Part shown: in pieces, positions 15,621 to 22,536 of the stretch
How positions within the stretch are numbered: position 1 is the stretch's first letter
Layout of the letters: each line of letters starts with the position of its first letter
From: SXRF01 sp038043465
Lineage (GTDB): Bacteria > Pseudomonadota > Alphaproteobacteria > Rickettsiales > SXRF01
Reading direction: 5' to 3'
Assembly: GCA_038043465.1 (NCBI GenBank)
Contig: JBBTBX010000001.1
Span: forward strand, 1-64,000
DNA: 64,000 bases
Program-made: the position numbers and the translations under genes
The notes under the pieces: generated by a model
What the model was told of the DNA's origin: nothing
What the model saw: only the letters and a program-made list of their open reading frames with translations
Database searches by the model: none

Positions 15621-16315
15621 TGGCAGGCAAAGTGACGATTGTTGATTATGGTGTTGGCAATCTACGCAGCGTGGCGCGAGCGTTTGAGTATGTCGGGGCT
15701 GATGTGGAAGTGACTTCGGACGCGCAGAAAATTATACAGGCGGAGAGGCTGGTTCTGCCAGGTGTGGGCGCGTTCGGGCATTGCATGCAGGAATTGCAGA
15801 AACGGCAATTAATTGAAGCGATTTTGCAATTTGCCGAAAGCGGCAGACCGTTTCTCGGCATCTGTGTCGGGATGCAGATTATGCTGAGCATTGGTGAGGA
15901 ATTCGGGGAGCATAAAGGGCTGGGGTTGATTGCGGGGCGGGTGCAGAATTTGTCACTCAGGAAAAACTGGATTGCCACGTCGTCTACGACTCCTCGCAAT
16001 GACGATAAGATAATACTGCCAGTTATTGGCTGGATGAACCTCAAGAAAACTAGGGATTGGCAGGGAACAATTTTTAATAATATTACTGAAGGAAGCTCGG
16101 TTTATTTTGTACATTCTTTTGCGGCAAAGCCTGATGATGTGACGCTGCAACTCGCGCATTATGAATATGATGGAATGAATATAACTGCGGCGGTTTCTAA
16201 AAATAATTTGACGGGGCTGCAGTTCCATCCAGAAAAAAGTGGTTTGGTGGGAATTAATATGCTTAAAGGATGGGGATTCGGGATTAGGGATTCGGGATTA
16301 GGGATTAGGGATTAG
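15620..16315 (+). CDS. HisH-like glutamine amidotransferase for amidino-sugar synthesis
   Basis: Class I glutamine amidotransferase that releases ammonia from glutamine for its HisF-like partner. 231 residues. Catalytic triad visible: nucleophile Cys in GICVGMQ near 83, and His/Glu in LQFHPEKSG near 203-205. Two repeat-derived segments are read in frame: about residues 117-128 (WIATSSTTPRND) match the CTGGATTGCC...CGCAATGACG palindrome, and the C-terminal tail after KGWGFG (IRDSGLGIRD) plus stop is a GGATTCG/GGATTAG array. The canonical fold on either side is intact, so the enzyme is likely still active. Confidence 0.87.
   Translation: MAGKVTIVDYGVGNLRSVARAFEYVGADVEVTSDAQKIIQAERLVLPGVGAFGHCMQELQKRQLIEAILQFAESGRPFLGICVGMQIMLSIGEEFGEHKGLGLIAGRVQNLSLRKNWIATSSTTPRNDDKIILPVIGWMNLKKTRDWQGTIFNNITEGSSVYFVHSFAAKPDDVTLQLAHYEYDGMNITAAVSKNNLTGLQFHPEKSGLVGINMLKGWGFGIRDSGLGIRD
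15967..16004. repeat. CTGGATTGCC...CGCAATGACG palindrome inside hisH homologue
   Basis: CTGGATTGCCACGTCGTCTA followed by CGACTCCTCGCAATGACG. The ends and internal ACGTCGTCTACGAC match the family copies at 45796-45931. The insert is 38 bases within the coding frame. Confidence 0.85.
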
Positions 16316-16325
16316 GGATTAGGGA
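16270..16325. repeat. GGGATTCG/GGGATTA array at hisH 3' end
   Basis: Seven or more GGG runs spaced by ATTC or ATTA. It encodes the hisH homologue tail and stop. The regular G-runs with four-base spacers also fit a G-quadruplex-forming strand. Confidence 0.9.
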
Positions 16326-16337
16326 CTCTGTTCTTTT

Positions 16338-16475
16338 CCCTCCCCACTTGCGGGGGAGGGTTAGGGTGGGGGGTAATTTTGTGATTTGTTTCGTGATTAA
16401 GAACACCCCTCACCAGATTTTCTAAGCTCATTCACATGAGCTAACAAAATCTTGCCTCTCCCGCAGGGGGAGAGG
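16338..16475. repeat. Two GC-rich palindromic elements before the amidotransferase
   Basis: CCCTCCCC-ACTTGC-GGGGGAGGG (16338-16360) followed by GTTAGGGTGGGG, and GCCTCTCCC-GCAG-GGGGAGAGGC (16454-16475). Same family as in thiL. Confidence 0.85.
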
Positions 16476-16511
16476 CGAAAGAGGAAGCAATTAGTAGTGG
16501 GGGTTAGGGGT

Positions 16512-17666
16512 ATGCAACGCGATATTAGGAAATTATATAATCTGCCAGAAAAAGTGGTGTTTTGCAAAAAATGCACCATGTCTAACCAGCGTCCGCGCAT
16601 CAGTTTTGACGAACAGGGAGTGTGTTCGGCTTGTAATTACACAGTGTTTAAACACACGCTGGACTGGGAAAAACGCGAGGATGAACTGGCGACACTTTGC
16701 GAGCGTTTCCGCCGTAAATCTGGCTATGATGTTTTAGTTCCGTGCAGTGGTGGGAAAGATGGCGGATTTACCGCGCATTATTTAAAAGCGCGGCACGGGA
16801 TGAAGCCGCTGACCTGCACTTGGGGCGCGAATCTTTACACCGCTATCGGTTGGGAAAATCTGGAAAATTTTATTTCTATTGGCGGGTTTGATAATGTCTT
16901 GATGCGCCCAAGTGGACAGGTGAACCGCAAGCTGGTGTGTCTGGCTTTTGAGCATATGGGCGACCCGTTTCAGGGTTTTATTTATGGGCAGGCTAATTTT
17001 CCATTGCACGTTGCTTTGCAGAATAATGTGCAGCTGATTATGTATGGCGAAAATGGCGAGGTTGAATATGGCGGCGACATGAAAAATGCTTATAAACCGA
17101 CGCGCGATATTACCGATTATAACAAGCATTATTTCTCTGGTATCCCACCTGAGCAGTGGAGCAAATATGGGATTAGTGAACGCGACCTTGAGCTGTATAT
17201 GGGGCCGCCGGAAGATGAGGTGCGTAAGGCTGGAATCGAGATGCATTTCATGGGATATTATAAAATGTGGGATCCGCAGGAGAATTTTTATTATTGCGTG
17301 GAGCATAACGGCTTCAAGCCAAACCCAGAGCGCAACGAAGGCACATATTCCAAATATGCGAGCATTGATGATAAAATTGATGGTTTTCATTATTATCTGT
17401 CTTATATGAAGTTTGGAATTGGTCGCTCCACTTCAGATACGGCGCATGAAATCCGCGATAAGAAAATAACGCGCGAGGAAGGTATTGCGCTGGTGGAAAG
17501 ATTTGATGGTGAATTCCCGCGGCGTTATTATAAGGAATTTCTTGAATATTGCGATATGACCGAAACTGAGTGTGAGAGTATCATTGATAGCTGGCGGGCG
17601 GAGCATATTTGGGAGAGGCAGGGTCATAATGGGGCTTGGGAGTTAAAGAATCCGATATGGATTTAG
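16512..17666 (+). CDS. N-acetyl sugar amidotransferase (WbpG/PseA type)
   Basis: ATP-PPi-type enzyme that uses ammonia, supplied by a HisH/HisF pair, to turn a sugar acetamido group into acetamidino. 384 residues from the ATG at 16512; the frame extends upstream only through a palindromic repeat. Visible: N-terminal cysteine cluster (FCKKCTMSNQRP then GVCSAC, residues about 17-45), the PP-loop LVPCSGGKDGGFTAH near 75-90, and ENGEVEYGG near 180. Directly follows its presumed partners. Known family roles: B-band O-antigen in Pseudomonas and pseudaminic/legionaminic acid modification in Campylobacter. Confidence 0.9.
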   Translation: MQRDIRKLYNLPEKVVFCKKCTMSNQRPRISFDEQGVCSACNYTVFKHTLDWEKREDELATLCERFRRKSGYDVLVPCSGGKDGGFTAHYLKARHGMKPLTCTWGANLYTAIGWENLENFISIGGFDNVLMRPSGQVNRKLVCLAFEHMGDPFQGFIYGQANFPLHVALQNNVQLIMYGENGEVEYGGDMKNAYKPTRDITDYNKHYFSGIPPEQWSKYGISERDLELYMGPPEDEVRKAGIEMHFMGYYKMWDPQENFYYCVEHNGFKPNPERNEGTYSKYASIDDKIDGFHYYLSYMKFGIGRSTSDTAHEIRDKKITREEGIALVERFDGEFPRRYYKEFLEYCDMTETECESIIDSWRAEHIWERQGHNGAWELKNPIWI

Positions 17667-17692
17667 GTCACGGGTCATGAGTCATGGGTAGA
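17667..17692. repeat. GGTCATGA short array
   Basis: GGTCACGGGTCATGAGTCAT, three degenerate copies of a GGTCAYG-like unit in the spacer between the amidotransferase and GT-B genes. Confidence 0.6.
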
Positions 17693-17694
17693 AA

Positions 17695-18918
17695 ATGAAA
17701 ATATTTCTGGTCAGCTATGGTGGTGGGCATGTGGCAGCACTTGCACCAGTGGCTAAAAAACTGGAAGATGCTGGGCATGAGGTGGTTTTTCTTGCGCTTA
17801 CCACAGCCAAGCAATATCTCGAAAAGCGTGGAATGCAATCAATAGGATTTAAGGATTTATTGTTTCTGGCAGATGAAAATGTACTTGAACTGGGGAGGAA
17901 ACTGGCGGCGGAAATCCAAGCAAATAATGCGGTATCACTGGAAGAAACGATAGCCTATCTGGGTATTTCCTTTTCTGATCTGATAGCAGAAAAAGGTGAA
18001 GAAGAGGCGGAAAAACTATACGCAAAACAGCAGCGGCAGGCATTTCTTCCGGTGCGGACAATGAAAAAAATTCTTGAATATTATAAACCGGATGTGGTGG
18101 TTGCGACCAACTCACCTCGCAGCGAACGGGCGGCAATCATGGTGGCAGGGGAGCTGGGGATTCCAGCTGTGTGCATTGTTGATCTGTTTGCTGTTCAGGA
18201 AAGAAAATGGATAGGGGAGAAAGGTTTCGCCAACCGGATATGTGTATTAAATCAGGCGGTAAAAGAGATGTTTTTAGAATGTGGCAGGAATGATGATGAA
18301 GTTATTGTTACTGGCAATCCTGCTTTTGATATTTTATTTGCCGATTCTGCTCGGACTGAGGGGCGGGAAATGCGCGTGCGGAGCGGATGGGATGATGGCA
18401 GGATAAATATATTATTTGCCTCACAGCCGGAGCCGGAGCGTCATCCGTTCAACGGTAAAACTGGTAACCCATTGCTGCCTGATGAGATTGAAGATGCTTT
18501 GCGTGGGTTTGTTGCGACTAACGATGGCTATCGGCTTATTATCCGCTATCATCCCAGCCAGAACTGCATTTTTAAATATGGGAAAAATGTTGAGCTAAGC
18601 ACGCAGAAGGAGGAAATTTCAGCGGTGCTGCACGCAATAGATATGGTGATAACTATTACTTCAACAGTCGCCGTGGAGGCTTTTATCATAGGCAAACCTG
18701 TTATCACTGTCGATAAATCAATATTTAGTGATGATGTTGATTATGTGGCTATGGGAATTGCGGTGGGGGTTAAGAACTGGCAGGAATTGACGGATGCTAT
18801 TTTGGAACAGTCAAAATTATTAAATAATTTTTCTTTAAGCAAGCATGATAAAAATAAGGACACAGGTTGCGCTGGTGATAAGATGGTGGAGGTGATTGAG
18901 GCGTTGGTAGGAGGCTAG
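17695..18918 (+). CDS. GT-B fold glycosyltransferase / UDP-GlcNAc epimerase-like protein
   Basis: 407 residues with a two-Rossmann GT-B outline. The N-terminus MKIFLVSYGGGHVAALAPVA looks like the acceptor-binding half of MurG/epimerase-like enzymes; the C-terminal half has ITITSTVAVEAFIIGKPVITVD near 320-341, the sugar-nucleotide-binding region seen in UDP-GlcNAc 2-epimerases and CDP-glycerol-type transferases, and RYHPSQN near 284. I cannot tell epimerase from transferase. It lies in the glycan island after the amidotransferase. No membrane segment. Confidence 0.7.
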   Translation: MKIFLVSYGGGHVAALAPVAKKLEDAGHEVVFLALTTAKQYLEKRGMQSIGFKDLLFLADENVLELGRKLAAEIQANNAVSLEETIAYLGISFSDLIAEKGEEEAEKLYAKQQRQAFLPVRTMKKILEYYKPDVVVATNSPRSERAAIMVAGELGIPAVCIVDLFAVQERKWIGEKGFANRICVLNQAVKEMFLECGRNDDEVIVTGNPAFDILFADSARTEGREMRVRSGWDDGRINILFASQPEPERHPFNGKTGNPLLPDEIEDALRGFVATNDGYRLIIRYHPSQNCIFKYGKNVELSTQKEEISAVLHAIDMVITITSTVAVEAFIIGKPVITVDKSIFSDDVDYVAMGIAVGVKNWQELTDAILEQSKLLNNFSLSKHDKNKDTGCAGDKMVEVIEALVGG

Positions 18919-18980
18919 AATTCATGGTTATAAATGATAAAATTAGTGTTTGCGTAAAGTGAGCCATTGGAGTAGTATCT

Positions 18981-19315
18981 ATGAATGAGCAAATTGTTAG
19001 AGTGCTTAGGCTTAAAATCTTCAGTAAACGTGTCAAGAAGCTGTTCACAGAGACGGAAATAGAGGAGTTAGCGGAGTATCTTCACAAAATCCTGAAAAAG
19101 GTGATGTAATTCCTGGTATGAAAGGTTTGCGGAAACTGCGTTGGTCGCTTGGTAACCAAGGAAAACGCGGTGGAAGCAGGGTGATTTATTATTATCACAG
19201 CCCTGAAAACCTGATTTTGCTAATTTCTGCTTATGCTAAAAGCCAGCGGGAAGATATAAATGCGACTGAGAAGAAAATGTTGAAAGCAATTATAGAGCAA
19301 TATTTTGAGGAGTAA
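18981..19315 (+). pseudogene. HigB/RelE-like toxin, frameshifted
   Basis: An ATG at 18981 with GGAG eight bases upstream opens MNEQIVRVLRLKIFSKRVKK and stops after 42 codons at 19107-19109. The next frame continues without interruption from NPEKGDVIPGMKGLRKLRW through GGSRVIYYYHS to the stop at 19313, a typical HigB/NadS-family toxin C-terminus. The two halves meet at a run of four A (19086-19089); one more A would restore a single reading frame of about 111 residues. The antitoxin gene follows six bases later. Most likely a one-base deletion that inactivates the toxin; recoding at the A-run is less likely. Confidence 0.82.
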
Positions 19316-19320
19316 TAGTC

Positions 19321-19665
19321 ATGGCAAAAAAAATAGCATTGAAACCAGCAGGAAAATCCACAAAAAAACTTAGCCCGTTGGCACGAGATATACTTGAAGG
19401 TCTTGAAGAATACGCATCTTATAAGCGTGGTGAAAAGTCTGGAATTAAAACTTACGTATTTCCTAAAGTGCCAGAATCTGTGGATGTTAAATCTATCCGT
19501 GTTAAACTTGGTATGACACAGGAACAATTCACCAGCTTTGGCTTTTCTCTAAGTGCCATCCGTCATTGGGAAGCACATAGGCGTACCCCTGAAGGTTCAG
19601 CACGGGTTCTGCTCAATGTAATTGATCGGAATCCAAAGATTGTGTTGGATGTTTTTCATTATTGA
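19321..19665 (+). CDS. HigA/NadS-like XRE antitoxin (orphaned)
   Basis: 114 residues. The C-terminal half contains the helix-turn-helix RVKLGMTQEQFTSFGFSLSAIRHWEAHRRTPEGSAR, characteristic of antitoxins paired with RelE-like toxins in toxin-first operons. N-terminus is Lys-rich with a possible degron-like linker. GAGGAG precedes the ATG by eight bases, inside the toxin 3' end. Because the toxin frame is broken, the antitoxin is probably an orphan that may still bind its own operator or neutralise related toxins. Confidence 0.85.
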   Translation: MAKKIALKPAGKSTKKLSPLARDILEGLEEYASYKRGEKSGIKTYVFPKVPESVDVKSIRVKLGMTQEQFTSFGFSLSAIRHWEAHRRTPEGSARVLLNVIDRNPKIVLDVFHY

Positions 19666-19688
19666 ATCGTTGATTATGTGCTTGAATT

Positions 19689-19709
19689 CCCTCTCCCAGA
19701 GGGAGAGGG
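19689..19709. repeat. Palindromic element acting as leader of the sugar transferase
   Basis: CCCTCTCCC-AGA-GGGAGAGGG, perfect nine-base arms, eight bases before the ATG at 19717. Its GGGGAAG tail is the only plausible ribosome binding site of that gene. Confidence 0.9.
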
Positions 19710-19716
19710 GAAGTAA

Positions 19717-20286
19717 ATGTATAATTACGTAAAACGTATTCTGGATATTGCGATAAGTTTTTCCATATTGCTGCTCACATTTCCTTTATTACTATTGCTT
19801 ATGCTGCTGGTTGCGCTAGAAACTGTTGGTTCACCTTTGTTTTTACAAACGCGGGTTGGCAAAAATTGCAACCAATTTACACTAATAAAATTACGCTCTA
19901 TGGTTAAGAATGCTGCTGAGTTAGGTTCGTTTCAAACTGCGGCTGGTGACGCGCGGATTACACGTGTCGGGCGGTTCCTCCGCATGACTAGCCTTGATGA
20001 ATTGCCACAAATGTGGAACGTGCTGGTTGGTGATATGAGCCTTGTTGGCCCGCGCCCGGAAACTCCTGCACAGGAAGCGTTATATACGGAAAATGACTGG
20101 CAGTTGCGCCATAGAGTTAAGCCGGGAATTACCGGACTCGCGCAGGTAAACGGACGCAGCAACCTGTCGCCGGAAGAACGCTTGCGTTTTGACCTTGAAT
20201 ATGCCGCTAATTGCAATTTCCAGATGGATATGCAGATTGTAGCAAAAACGCTCAAGGTTGTGTTTACGGGCAGGGGCGCGAATTAA
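19717..20286 (+). CDS. Undecaprenyl-phosphate sugar phosphotransferase (PglC-like)
   Basis: Initiating phosphoglycosyl transferase that puts the first sugar phosphate on undecaprenyl phosphate. 189 residues, the small monotopic form. One N-terminal hydrophobic helix (about 10-35), then QTRVGKN, the FTLIKLRSM motif, and the catalytic/late motif SLDELPQMWNVLVGDMSLVG followed by PRPETP. KPGITGLAQVNGRSNLS near 137-153 is also conserved. The sugar substrate cannot be read from sequence. The ATG of the next gene overlaps its stop codon. Confidence 0.93.
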   Translation: MYNYVKRILDIAISFSILLLTFPLLLLLMLLVALETVGSPLFLQTRVGKNCNQFTLIKLRSMVKNAAELGSFQTAAGDARITRVGRFLRMTSLDELPQMWNVLVGDMSLVGPRPETPAQEALYTENDWQLRHRVKPGITGLAQVNGRSNLSPEERLRFDLEYAANCNFQMDMQIVAKTLKVVFTGRGAN

Positions 20287-21104
20287 TGGAAACCATCCTG
20301 ATTACCAATAACCCTGCCATTGCTGCTGATGCTGAAGAAGCTGGAGTTACCCGCATTATGGTGGATTTGGAAAATCATGGGAAGAAAGAACGTCAGGCCA
20401 GCCGCAATACTTTTATCAGCCAGCATAAAAAAGAAGACATAAGCAGCGTGCGCAGGGGTCTTAAAAAATGCCCGTTGATTGTGCGGGTCAATGCGTGGCA
20501 CGGCGAATCGCCGGCGGAAATTGAATATGCCATAGAAAATGGTGCAGATATAATCATGCTGCCGATGATAAAGGATATGGCGGATGTTCATAATTTTATT
20601 GATTCGGTTGCAGGAAGAGCCGAGCCACTGCCGCTGATTGAAACTATTTATTCGATGAAAAATCTTGATGAAATTGCGGGTAACCCTGCCATTCATGAAT
20701 TATATATCGGGCTTAATGATCTGCATCTGGAACTGGGAATGAGTTTTTTATTTGAACCGCTGGCATGTGGGATACTCGATAAAATGACGGAAAGCATAAA
20801 TGATGCCGGAAAAACCTTCGGGTTTGGCGGAATAGCTACGATTGGCAGCGGCGAACTGCCTGCCGAGCGGATACTTGCGGAACATGCGCGGCTTGGCTCA
20901 AACCGGATTATCCTGTCTTCACGTTTTGGGAAGGATGTTGATATCGCATATGCTACAGGTAGGACTCAGAGATTGCGAGCAGCAATTGAAAAATTGAGCG
21001 AGGCTTATGAAAGGCTGCGTCAAAGGAGTAATGAACAACAGAAACTGGATAAAGAGATGACTGCCGATATGATTAACGTTATAGCAAGCAGGTTGAGAGT
21101 ATAG
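20286..21104 (+). CDS. HpcH/HpaI aldolase/citrate lyase family protein
   Basis: 272 residues from the ATG at 20286, which overlaps the stop of the previous gene (TAATG). Core of the phosphoenolpyruvate/pyruvate-dependent aldolase superfamily: VRVNAWHGESPAEIEYAIENGADIIMLP with the metal/substrate segment, LIETIYSMKNLDEIA, and YIGLNDL. Members cleave or form carbon-carbon bonds with pyruvate or oxaloacetate. Within a glycan operon it may supply a sugar-acid or ketoacid building block, but no specific reaction can be assigned. Confidence 0.8.
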   Translation: METILITNNPAIAADAEEAGVTRIMVDLENHGKKERQASRNTFISQHKKEDISSVRRGLKKCPLIVRVNAWHGESPAEIEYAIENGADIIMLPMIKDMADVHNFIDSVAGRAEPLPLIETIYSMKNLDEIAGNPAIHELYIGLNDLHLELGMSFLFEPLACGILDKMTESINDAGKTFGFGGIATIGSGELPAERILAEHARLGSNRIILSSRFGKDVDIAYATGRTQRLRAAIEKLSEAYERLRQRSNEQQKLDKEMTADMINVIASRLRV

Positions 21105-21112
21105 GCAGGAAT

Positions 21113-22414
21113 ATGTTTAGTATAAATCGTAGTCCAACTGGTATTGATTTTTCTGGATCCCGTGTCAAGCACGGGATGACGGCATGGCTGCTTGCCTATG
21201 CTGCGACTCTGCTTTTGCCGTTGGGATTAATTTTCAGCCGTGGTGTCGCTGATGGATGCTGCGTTGCAATCGGTATTTTATTTTTGTGGCAAAGTTACAA
21301 GAGCAGAAAATGGGAATGGCTTAAAGAACCGCTGGTTCGGGTTGGGCTGCTTGCCTGGGCGTGGCTTGTGCTGGTGGTTTCGCCATTGGCTGTTGAGCCT
21401 TCCGGTTCGGTTTCTGTGGCTCTGCCGTGGATTCGTTATATTATCATGTTTGCCGCGCTGAAGTTTTGGGTTCTGGAAAAAGAAGAGAACTTGTTGCTGC
21501 TGGCAAAAATGCTGGCGTTTATGCTTGCTCTGGTGATGATTGATACGCTCTGGCAATATGTGAACGGAGTTTCTCTTACCGGTAACGCACGCGATTCAAA
21601 CCTCAGGCTTACTGGACCTATGGATGGGGTGAAGGTGGGGATTTTTATTGCCAAGTTTCTGCTTCCTGCGGTGATTATCTGCATGTTTGCTACCTTGCGT
21701 AGGAAACAAAATGGATGGATAGGGTATGCTTTGTTATTGCTCATAGGCGAGGTGGTTATCCTGCTGAGCGGTGAACGTACTGCGTTTGTCAGTAGTTTGC
21801 TGGGGATTTTTGGAGCGTTATTTATTCTTGCCCTTACCGAAAGATATGCGCGTATTGCTATCCCGTTTATCGCTATATTGTTCACAGTTATTTTGACAAT
21901 GTTGATAAAAACGCAGGAATGGGTGTTCACGCGGGCGGTGGCGTTTAAAGACACTCTGCTTACTTTCAGCGATACGGTTTATGGGACGTTGTTCAAAATT
22001 GCTTACGTAATTGGTGAAGAAAACTGGTTCAATGGCGTTGGTCTTAAAGGTTACCGGATAGTATCGAGCACTATGGAAGATAAGGAAAATCCATATTGCG
22101 GGGGAGGAGAATTTTGCAATTTTCATCCGCATAATTATTATCTGGAGTGGTTTGCGGAAACCGGACTTTTTGGAGTCATATTATTTGCTCTAATGGTGGT
22201 TATTATGCTGGTAACGGCACTGCGTTATTTTAGGGAATCTAAGGGGATTTATCGCTTGCTGCCTGCCTGTGCTGTTGCCGTGATGCTGGTTAATTTCTTC
22301 CCTATTATGGTTACGCAAAGTGCATTTTCCAACTGGCCAGCGATATTGCTGTGGTATAGCGTTGCAGTGGCGTTTGCGGGGATGAATATATGTAAGGCAG
22401 GGATTAGGGATTAG
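21113..22414 (+). CDS. O-antigen ligase/polymerase-like membrane protein
   Basis: 433 residues with about ten to twelve hydrophobic helices. The large periplasmic loop carries the Wzy_C/WaaL features NGVGLKGYR and FHPHNYYLEWFAETGLFGV near 330-365. The family joins O-antigen to lipid A core or polymerises repeats. Residues about 14-24 (SGSRVKHGMTA) are coded by an ATCCCGTG-TCAAG-CACGGGAT palindrome inserted in frame before the first membrane helix; the tail AGIRD and the stop come from the heptamer array downstream. Ligase and polymerase cannot be distinguished here. Confidence 0.85.
   Translation: MFSINRSPTGIDFSGSRVKHGMTAWLLAYAATLLLPLGLIFSRGVADGCCVAIGILFLWQSYKSRKWEWLKEPLVRVGLLAWAWLVLVVSPLAVEPSGSVSVALPWIRYIIMFAALKFWVLEKEENLLLLAKMLAFMLALVMIDTLWQYVNGVSLTGNARDSNLRLTGPMDGVKVGIFIAKFLLPAVIICMFATLRRKQNGWIGYALLLLIGEVVILLSGERTAFVSSLLGIFGALFILALTERYARIAIPFIAILFTVILTMLIKTQEWVFTRAVAFKDTLLTFSDTVYGTLFKIAYVIGEENWFNGVGLKGYRIVSSTMEDKENPYCGGGEFCNFHPHNYYLEWFAETGLFGVILFALMVVIMLVTALRYFRESKGIYRLLPACAVAVMLVNFFPIMVTQSAFSNWPAILLWYSVAVAFAGMNICKAGIRD
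21152..21183. repeat. ATCCCGTG-TCAAG-CACGGGAT palindrome inside O-antigen ligase
   Basis: Eight-base perfect arms (21157-21164, 21170-21177), loop TCAAG, followed by GACGGC. A related copy with CCCCGTG arms lies between genes at 49154-49179, and variants with different stem bases occur at 50959-50979 and 51018-51036. Confidence 0.9.
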
Positions 22415-22535
22415 GTAGGGATTAGGCATTAGGGATTAGGCATTAGGGATTAGGCATTAGGGATTAGGCATTAGGGATTAGGGATTAGGGATTAGGCATT
22501 AGGGATTAGGGATTAGGGATTAGGCATTAGGGAAA
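22403..22535. repeat. Long TTAGGGA/TTAGGCA heptamer array
   Basis: About 130 bases of TTAGGGA and TTAGGCA units in mixed order, the largest array in the window. It supplies the stop of the upstream gene. Its last unit, AGGGA, lies five bases before the asnB ATG and may be the ribosome binding site. Confidence 0.95.
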
Positions 22536-22536
22536 C

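Noticed and set aside
14847..16315. HisF/HisH pair as histidine biosynthesis genes
   Set aside because: No other his gene is present, the HisF-like protein has an altered catalytic residue, and an N-acetyl sugar amidotransferase follows directly.
19086..19089. Programmed frameshift in the HigB-like toxin
   Set aside because: The site CACAAAATC is not a typical X-XXY-YYZ slippery site and no stimulating structure is evident; a one-base deletion is simpler, so it is reported as a pseudogene.
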